From contig JAJYMP010000259.1 in assembly GCA_021786915.1 (NCBI GenBank), positions 1-12,458 on the forward strand: DNA of 12,458 bases, read 5' to 3'. Below, piece by piece: positions 7,828 through 12,458 of the stretch. The position numbers and the translations under genes were made by a program. This DNA is from Chloroflexota bacterium (GTDB lineage Bacteria; Chloroflexota; Limnocylindria; Limnocylindrales; CSP1-4). A model generated the notes under the pieces. The model was not told where the DNA came from. It searched no databases and worked only from the letters and a program-made list of their open reading frames with translations. Position 1 is the first letter of the stretch. Each line of letters begins with the position of its first letter.

Positions 7828-9282
7828 ATGACGCCCAGCCGGCCGCAGCTCCTGACCTACCCCGATTCGCTCGGGGGAGGCCTGGGGGCCCTGGGCGACC
7901 TGCTCGAGGGTCCGCTCCGGGGCCTGTTCCGGGGCGTCCACGTCCTGCCCCCGTACCCCTCCTCGAGCGACCGCGGGTTCGCGCCCCGCACCTACGACGA
8001 GATCGACCCGAGGCTCGGCACCTGGGCCGACATCGCCAGGCTCACGTCGAGCCACGAGGTGATGCTCGACGTGATGGTGAACCACATCTCGCGCCAGAGC
8101 CCCGAGTTCCGCGATGTCGAGGCCCGTGGCATGGCCTCGGCGTTCGCCGACCTGTTCATCACGCCGGGCAAGGTCTGGCCGGGAGGGCGCGTGCCGCCAG
8201 AGGACTTGGCGCGTCTCTTCCTGCGGCGCTCCGTCGGCCCGTTCTCGACCATCACGACGCGCAGCGGGGAGCGCCTCACGGTCTGGACCACCTTCGGCGA
8301 GGGCGAGGTCTCCGAGCAGGTCGACATCGACGTGTTCTCGGCGCCTGGCCGGCGCCTGATCGCGGGCTGGATGGCGGCGTTCGCCGCTCGCGGAGTCTCG
8401 GTCCTTCGGCTCGACGCCGTGGGATACGTGGTCAAGAAGGCCGGCACCACCTGTTTCATGGTGGAACCCGAGATCTGGGACTTCCTCGACTGGGCCCGCG
8501 ACACGGCTGCCCAGGTCGGTCTGGAGGTCCTGGCCGAGGTCCACGACCGGATCGCAACCCGCGACCACTTCACCTCGCGCGGCTACTGGACCTACGACTT
8601 CGTCTTGCCCGGCCTCGTGCTGCTGGCCGCGGAGACGGGGGACACCGGGGGTCTGGCCCGCCACCTCGCCAGCTCACCCCGAACGCAGGTCACCGTGCTG
8701 GACTGCCATGACGGCATCCCGGTGCGGCCCGACCTCGAGGGCGTCGTGGCCGCGGACGGCATGCGTCGGCTCGCGGAGCTGGCCGCTCGCCGCGGGGGCA
8801 ATGTCAACCGGGTGCTCCAGGCCGCGGCGGAGCCGGGGGCCGTCGACGCCCACCAGCTGAACCTCACGTACTACTCCGCCCTGGGCGAGGACGACGGCCG
8901 CTACCTTGCGGCCCGTGCACTCCAGCTCTTCGCGCCCGGGCTGCCGCAGGTGTACTACGTCGGGCTGCTGGCGGGCGCCAACGATTCCGCCGCCGTCGTG
9001 CGGACGGGCGAGGGCCGCGCGATCAACCGCCACGACTTCACGCTCGCCGAGGTCCACGAGGCGCTTGGCCGGCCCGTGGTGCAGGAACTGACCCACCTGA
9101 TCCGGCTGCGCAACACGCACCCTGCCTTCGACGGCGACCTCACGGTGCGACAGGGGGGGCGGGAGCTCCGACTCGCGTGGACCCGGGGCGAGGACGTCTG
9201 CGAGCTGGCGATCGACCTCGCTGCGGGCCGGTACGCCGTCTCGGCCACCGGGACGACGCTCGCAGGTCTGCCGACGACCTGA
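7828..9282 (+). CDS. GH13_18 sucrose phosphorylase-like enzyme
   Basis: A 484-aa glycoside hydrolase family 13 subfamily 18 phosphorylase, about the length of Bifidobacterium adolescentis sucrose phosphorylase (504 aa). That enzyme converts sucrose and phosphate to alpha-glucose-1-phosphate and fructose in the cytosol. The opening QLLTYPDSLGGG, MVNHIS, QVDIDVF, nucleophile D196 (RLDAVGY), acid/base E237 (AEVH), stabiliser D295 (LDCHDG) and TYYSALG are all in place. In the acceptor site, loop A reads FLRRSVGPF (Bifidobacterium YRPRPGLPF) and loop B reads VDAHQLN (LDLYQVN), so Arg and Gln are kept but Tyr is His. The acceptor may therefore be fructose or another molecule, as in glucosylglycerate phosphorylases. 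ATG 7828 matches the family start; GTG 7810, overlapping the upstream remnant, would add six residues. Catalytic class is certain, substrate is not. Confidence 0.9.
   Translation: MTPSRPQLLTYPDSLGGGLGALGDLLEGPLRGLFRGVHVLPPYPSSSDRGFAPRTYDEIDPRLGTWADIARLTSSHEVMLDVMVNHISRQSPEFRDVEARGMASAFADLFITPGKVWPGGRVPPEDLARLFLRRSVGPFSTITTRSGERLTVWTTFGEGEVSEQVDIDVFSAPGRRLIAGWMAAFAARGVSVLRLDAVGYVVKKAGTTCFMVEPEIWDFLDWARDTAAQVGLEVLAEVHDRIATRDHFTSRGYWTYDFVLPGLVLLAAETGDTGGLARHLASSPRTQVTVLDCHDGIPVRPDLEGVVAADGMRRLAELAARRGGNVNRVLQAAAEPGAVDAHQLNLTYYSALGEDDGRYLAARALQLFAPGLPQVYYVGLLAGANDSAAVVRTGEGRAINRHDFTLAEVHEALGRPVVQELTHLIRLRNTHPAFDGDLTVRQGGRELRLAWTRGEDVCELAIDLAAGRYAVSATGTTLAGLPTT
9263..9281 (+). terminator. Small hairpin at the phosphorylase stop codon
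   Basis: CAGGTC (9263-9268) and GACCTG (9276-9281) form a 6-bp stem with a 7-nt loop over the last codons of the phosphorylase gene. It is weak and lacks a T-run, so it is only a possible contributor to transcript ending between the convergent phosphorylase and regulator genes. Confidence 0.2.
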
Positions 9283-9320
9283 GCCACGCGGTGCGAGGGC
9301 AGCCGCGCCGCGCTCGAAGT

Positions 9321-9677
9321 TCAGCCTGCTGCGCGCCCCGATCGCCGCCGTGCGCGATACCAGGCCAGGTACTCGAGCAGCTCGGTCCGCTCGTCATCGG
9401 TGAGGTCAGCGAACAGCGCGGTGTCCACGCTCGACGCCGGCGTGGCGTCCGCCGATCCCGGAACCGCGTACCCGCACAGGCGCATGAGCTCGGCGTAGGG
9501 AACCGAGAGCGCCTCGCTCAGCCGGTGGAGGACCGGCGGCGACGGCTTCTTGACGGCGTCGTTCTCGAGCCGGCTCAGGTAGGCAGCGGAGATCCCCGCA
9601 GCGCGGGCTGCCTCGACGGCCGACAGAGTGCGAAGCTCCCGCGCCAGCCTCAGGACGGCTCCGATCGAACGCGTCAC
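9321..9677 (-). CDS. XRE-family helix-turn-helix regulator
   Basis: A 118-aa DNA-binding protein with an N-terminal Cro/C1-type helix-turn-helix (about 6-62). The core, VEAARAAGISAAYLSRLEN, is followed by PSPPVLHRLSEALSVPYAELM and CGY, a common XRE layout. After a Pro/Ser/Ala spacer, a C-terminal acidic helix (ADLTDDERTELLEYLAWYRARRR, 90-112) may mediate dimerisation. The start is GTG at 9677, with AGGTGAG (9693-9687) nine bases upstream. It diverges from the small-protein and chaperonin operon across a 157-bp spacer carrying repeated CTACAGT boxes. This is the classical arrangement of a repressor controlling itself and its neighbour, although binding there is inference. Downstream it converges on the phosphorylase gene. 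Confidence 0.88.
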   Translation of the reverse strand: MTRSIGAVLRLARELRTLSAVEAARAAGISAAYLSRLENDAVKKPSPPVLHRLSEALSVPYAELMRLCGYAVPGSADATPASSVDTALFADLTDDERTELLEYLAWYRARRRSGRAAG

Positions 9678-9680
9678 ATC

Positions 9681-9693
9681 AGGTGTCTCACCT
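9681..9693. promoter_or_regulatory. Perfect inverted repeat over the regulator's ribosome-binding site
   Basis: AGGTG (9681-9685) and CACCT (9689-9693) flank TCT and include the minus-strand AGGTGAG Shine-Dalgarno of the XRE gene. It could be an operator half or a small hairpin that masks the ribosome-binding site. Confidence 0.3.
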
Positions 9694-9745
9694 ACAGTAG
9701 ATTATGAACACTACAGTTGACAATAACACCGTCATGTGGTCCAAT
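9692..9745. promoter_or_regulatory. Divergent promoter/operator region of the XRE gene and the chaperonin operon
   Basis: CTACAGTAG (9692-9700) and CTACAGTTG (9711-9719) are two near-identical boxes, each with CTAC/GTAG-type dyad symmetry, spaced 19 bp start to start (about two helical turns). The second overlaps TTGACA (9717-9722), a consensus -35. TCCAAT (9740-9745), 17 bp downstream, is a fair -10 for the + strand operon. On the minus strand CATAAT (9706-9701) could be the -10 of the XRE gene, with the first box lying just downstream of it. The region is AT-rich against its surroundings. No CIRCE (TTAGCACTC/GAGTGCTAA) is seen. Confidence 0.5.
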
Positions 9746-9834
9746 GCAAGGCACAGCAGTGGCCGGAGCGGACCCCGGCGGCGGTCGTCAGGCCCCCGCT
9801 TCCCCGGATGCCGTCAAGGCAATCGGAGGAAGCG

Positions 9835-10251
9835 ATGACCGTCCCCCAGCTCAAGCCCCGCACCACCGGCGGCTCGGCAATCGACGCCCAGGACTCGCCG
9901 GGTCGGGAGTACTCGGCCGTGGCCGTCACGCGTCGGGCAGGAGCCGCAGGGCGCGTTCGCGTTGGCGTCTCGGCAGTCCGACGTGGCGTGGTGGCGCTGA
10001 TGGGGCGCGCGCCGGCGACAGTGCGCGCAACGCGGACCGCTGCCCGTGGGACCGTGGGCGCACTCCAGACGCTGCCCGACTCAACGCTGCAGTCTCTGGC
10101 GGCCACCTCGGTGGGCCTCGGCGTCGGCCTGTCGTTCACGCGGGCGCGACGCCTGGCGTTCGTTGCCGGAATGCTGCCCGCTGTGTTGATCCAGGCGGCG
10201 ATCGCCGGCCGCCCGGCCGAGCCTCGCGCCCCAGGCGACGCGGGAGCGTGA
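9835..10251 (+). CDS. Hypothetical Arg/Ala-rich protein with C-terminal membrane hairpin (138 aa)
   Basis: I do not recognise this family. ATG 9835 is preceded by GGAGGA (9825-9830); the in-frame GTG at 9736 lies on the predicted -10 and is unlikely. Residues 1-28 are polar. Residues 29-79 are rich in Arg, Ala, Val and Thr with regularly spaced arginines (TRRAGAAGRVRVGVSAVRRG...), consistent with a long amphipathic helix or nucleic-acid/membrane-surface binding. Residues 85-101 (TLQSLAATSVGLGVGLS) and 106-125 (RLAFVAGMLPAVLIQAAIAG) are hydrophobic and could form a membrane hairpin split by FTRAR. There is almost no lysine, in contrast to the downstream GroES. It is the first gene after the putative XRE-controlled promoter, so a role linked to stress or membrane protection is conceivable but unproven. 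Confidence 0.7.
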   Translation: MTVPQLKPRTTGGSAIDAQDSPGREYSAVAVTRRAGAAGRVRVGVSAVRRGVVALMGRAPATVRATRTAARGTVGALQTLPDSTLQSLAATSVGLGVGLSFTRARRLAFVAGMLPAVLIQAAIAGRPAEPRAPGDAGA

Positions 10252-10291
10252 CCGACCCGAGTGGAGCCCCATCATCCCCGAAGGTGATCCC

Positions 10292-10504
10292 ATGACACCG
10301 ACGAACCGACTGGCCACCGCACCCCCCAACGTGCTCCGTGGCGCGAGCATCCCCAACGCCATCGCGGGGTTCGGTCGCCCTGCCGGGTCGGCGCCGCCGA
10401 CCCGCGCACTGGGCATGCCGACCCTGGGCGTAGGCGTGATCGCCGCCATGCTGGCGCTGCTCGCCGCGCTGCTCGTCCCGCTCCTCGGAGGACGCGTCCC
10501 GTGA
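10292..10504 (+). CDS. Small single-pass membrane protein (70 aa)
   Basis: An unrecognised 70-aa protein. The N-terminal 43 residues are polar with Pro, Arg and Ala (MTPTNRLATAPPNVLRG...), followed by one clear transmembrane segment at about 44-66 (LGVGVIAAMLALLAALLVPL) and a short GGRVP tail. ATG 10292 has AAGGTGA (10280-10286) upstream. It lies 40 bp after the 138-aa gene, and its TGA overlaps the GTG of the next gene (GTGA at 10501-10504), so the two small genes are probably translationally coupled. The good ribosome-binding site and in-register coupling argue that it is real despite its length. Confidence 0.6.
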   Translation: MTPTNRLATAPPNVLRGASIPNAIAGFGRPAGSAPPTRALGMPTLGVGVIAAMLALLAALLVPLLGGRVP

Positions 10505-10734
10505 CGCCGTCCCCGGCTGCGGCGAGCCGCGTAGACGACCCCGCCGATCGCTCCGTGGGCGCAGAGGCGGCCCGCCGCCGCGCGCCGTCCGCCGACCCGG
10601 GCCGTGCACCTGCGCCCGACGGCGGGCTCTGGCGTGGTCCGACCGAGGGCCACTGGATCGCACGATTGCTGCACGGTGCGCCGGCGCCTCGCGACCCGAC
10701 CCCGCCGCGCGCCGGGCGCACCCCGCCCGACTGA
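10501..10734 (+). CDS. Small hypothetical protein, Pro/Ala/Arg-rich (77 aa)
   Basis: An unrecognised 77-aa soluble, probably disordered protein. GTG 10501 overlaps the preceding stop by 4 bp and has GGAGGA at 10487-10492, eight bases upstream, a well-placed Shine-Dalgarno. The sequence is rich in Pro, Ala, Arg and Asp, except for a short conserved-looking centre GGLWRGPTEGHWIARLLHGA (about 41-60) that could be a helix or interaction motif. There is no signal peptide or membrane segment. It is followed after 59 bp by groES on the same strand. The case for expression rests on the coupling, the ribosome-binding site and the operon position. Confidence 0.55.
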   Translation: MTPSPAAASRVDDPADRSVGAEAARRRAPSADPGRAPAPDGGLWRGPTEGHWIARLLHGAPAPRDPTPPRAGRTPPD

Positions 10735-10793
10735 CGCGCTCGCCTCCACGCACGAGCCCGATCTGACCCGAGTCCCGCGAAAGGACCGACCAC

Positions 10794-11177
10794 ATGGCCA
10801 CCGCAACCGCAACCAAGACCGCCAAGACTGCCAAGAACCCGAAGGCGACGTCGACCCCAGCGGTCGAGACTCCGATCGCGAAGCGGCTCCGGCCCCTCGG
10901 CGACCGGGTGGTACTCCGTCCCGGGTCCGACGACAAGATGACCAAGAGCGGGATCGTGATCCCGGACACCGCGAAGGAGCGGCCGCAGGAGGGCGAGGTC
11001 ATCGCCGTCGGCCCCGGCCGCACCCTCGATGACGGGTCACGCGAGAAGCCCGGCCTCAAGACCGGCGAGCGGGTCCTCTACGCGAAGTACGCCGGCACTG
11101 AGTTCAAGCTCGACGGCGAGGACCTGTTGATCGTGAGCAGCAAGGACATCCTCGCTGTGCTCGAGCACCGGGGATAG
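10794..11177 (+). CDS. groES: Co-chaperonin GroES (Hsp10) with N-terminal extension
   Basis: This 127-aa protein forms the heptameric lid that caps GroEL during ATP-driven protein folding. The canonical domain starts at about residue 31 ([13 protein letters not shown]). The mobile loop is at about 46-60, with the GroEL-binding hydrophobic tripeptide IVI (54-56) in [18 protein letters not shown] and the C-terminal [10 protein letters not shown] follow. Normal bacterial GroES has about 95-100 residues; here about 30 extra Ala/Thr/Lys-rich residues ([20 protein letters not shown]...) precede it. ATG 10794 has AAGGA (10781-10785) at good spacing, and no internal Met could serve as a conventional start, so the extension appears genuine. 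It is 75 bp upstream of groEL on the same strand. Confidence 0.95.
   Translation: MATATATKTAKTAKNPKATSTPAVETPIAKRLRPLGDRVVLRPGSDDKMTKSGIVIPDTAKERPQEGEVIAVGPGRTLDDGSREKPGLKTGERVLYAKYAGTEFKLDGEDLLIVSSKDILAVLEHRG

Positions 11178-12458
<1,281 letters not shown>

Noticed and set aside
7246..8664. Minus-strand 472-codon frame opposite the phosphorylase
   Set aside because: Shadow of the GH13_18 gene; no start context or recognisable motifs.
10735..10793. CIRCE or HAIR heat-shock operator before groES
   Set aside because: Neither TTAGCACTC/GAGTGCTAA nor CTTGAGT/ACTCAAG is present here or in the 9678-9834 spacer.

Overview
The window is a GC-rich bacterial chromosome segment, probably from a metagenome. 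Codons are strongly G/C-ending. The transporter lipoprotein has a long Ser/Ala/Pro linker after its lipobox. Both features, and the style of the GroEL, fit a Chloroflexota lineage such as the Limnocylindria, or less likely an actinobacterium. This placement is inference, because no rRNA or other decisive marker is present. I see no tRNA, rRNA, CRISPR array or insertion sequence.

Left part (1-5213). The C-terminal end of an acyl-CoA synthetase is followed on the + strand by a uridine phosphorylase (420-1211). Converging on it from the right is a compact minus-strand operon. Read in its own direction it encodes an amino-acid-binding lipoprotein (5213-4245), a HisM/GlnP-type permease (4175-3384), a GlnQ-type ATPase (3387-2533) and a DUF1611/DgcN-like P-loop protein (2536-1454). 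The last three genes overlap by 4 bp each. A 10-bp GC-only stem-loop separates the lipoprotein gene from the permease gene. The likely theme is uptake of a polar (possibly D-) amino acid followed by its modification. The 242-bp gap between the convergent operons is rich in inverted repeats.

Middle part (5214-9282). About 770 bp upstream of the next cluster holds a coding-like but poorly bounded membrane-protein reading frame and a possible 22-codon leader ORF. A sugar module follows on the + strand: an AGE/YihS-family aldose-ketose isomerase (5987-7210), a truncated and frameshifted remnant of a beta-lactamase-family serine hydrolase (about 7276-7817), and a GH13_18 sucrose-phosphorylase-like enzyme (7828-9282). 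A phosphorylase releasing glucose-1-phosphate and a ketose, beside an isomerase that can act on ketoses, suggests disaccharide use.

Right part (9283-12458). A small XRE-type regulator (minus strand) diverges from a + strand series encoding three small proteins (138, 70 and 77 aa, each with its own Shine-Dalgarno), a GroES with an unusual ~30-residue Ala/Lys/Thr-rich N-terminal extension, and GroEL, which runs off the window. The AT-rich divergent spacer carries two CTACAGT boxes 19 bp apart, the second overlapping a TTGACA -35-like element. No CIRCE element is visible. A chaperonin operon led by small membrane-type proteins and possibly controlled by a divergent XRE repressor is the most interesting hypothesis here.
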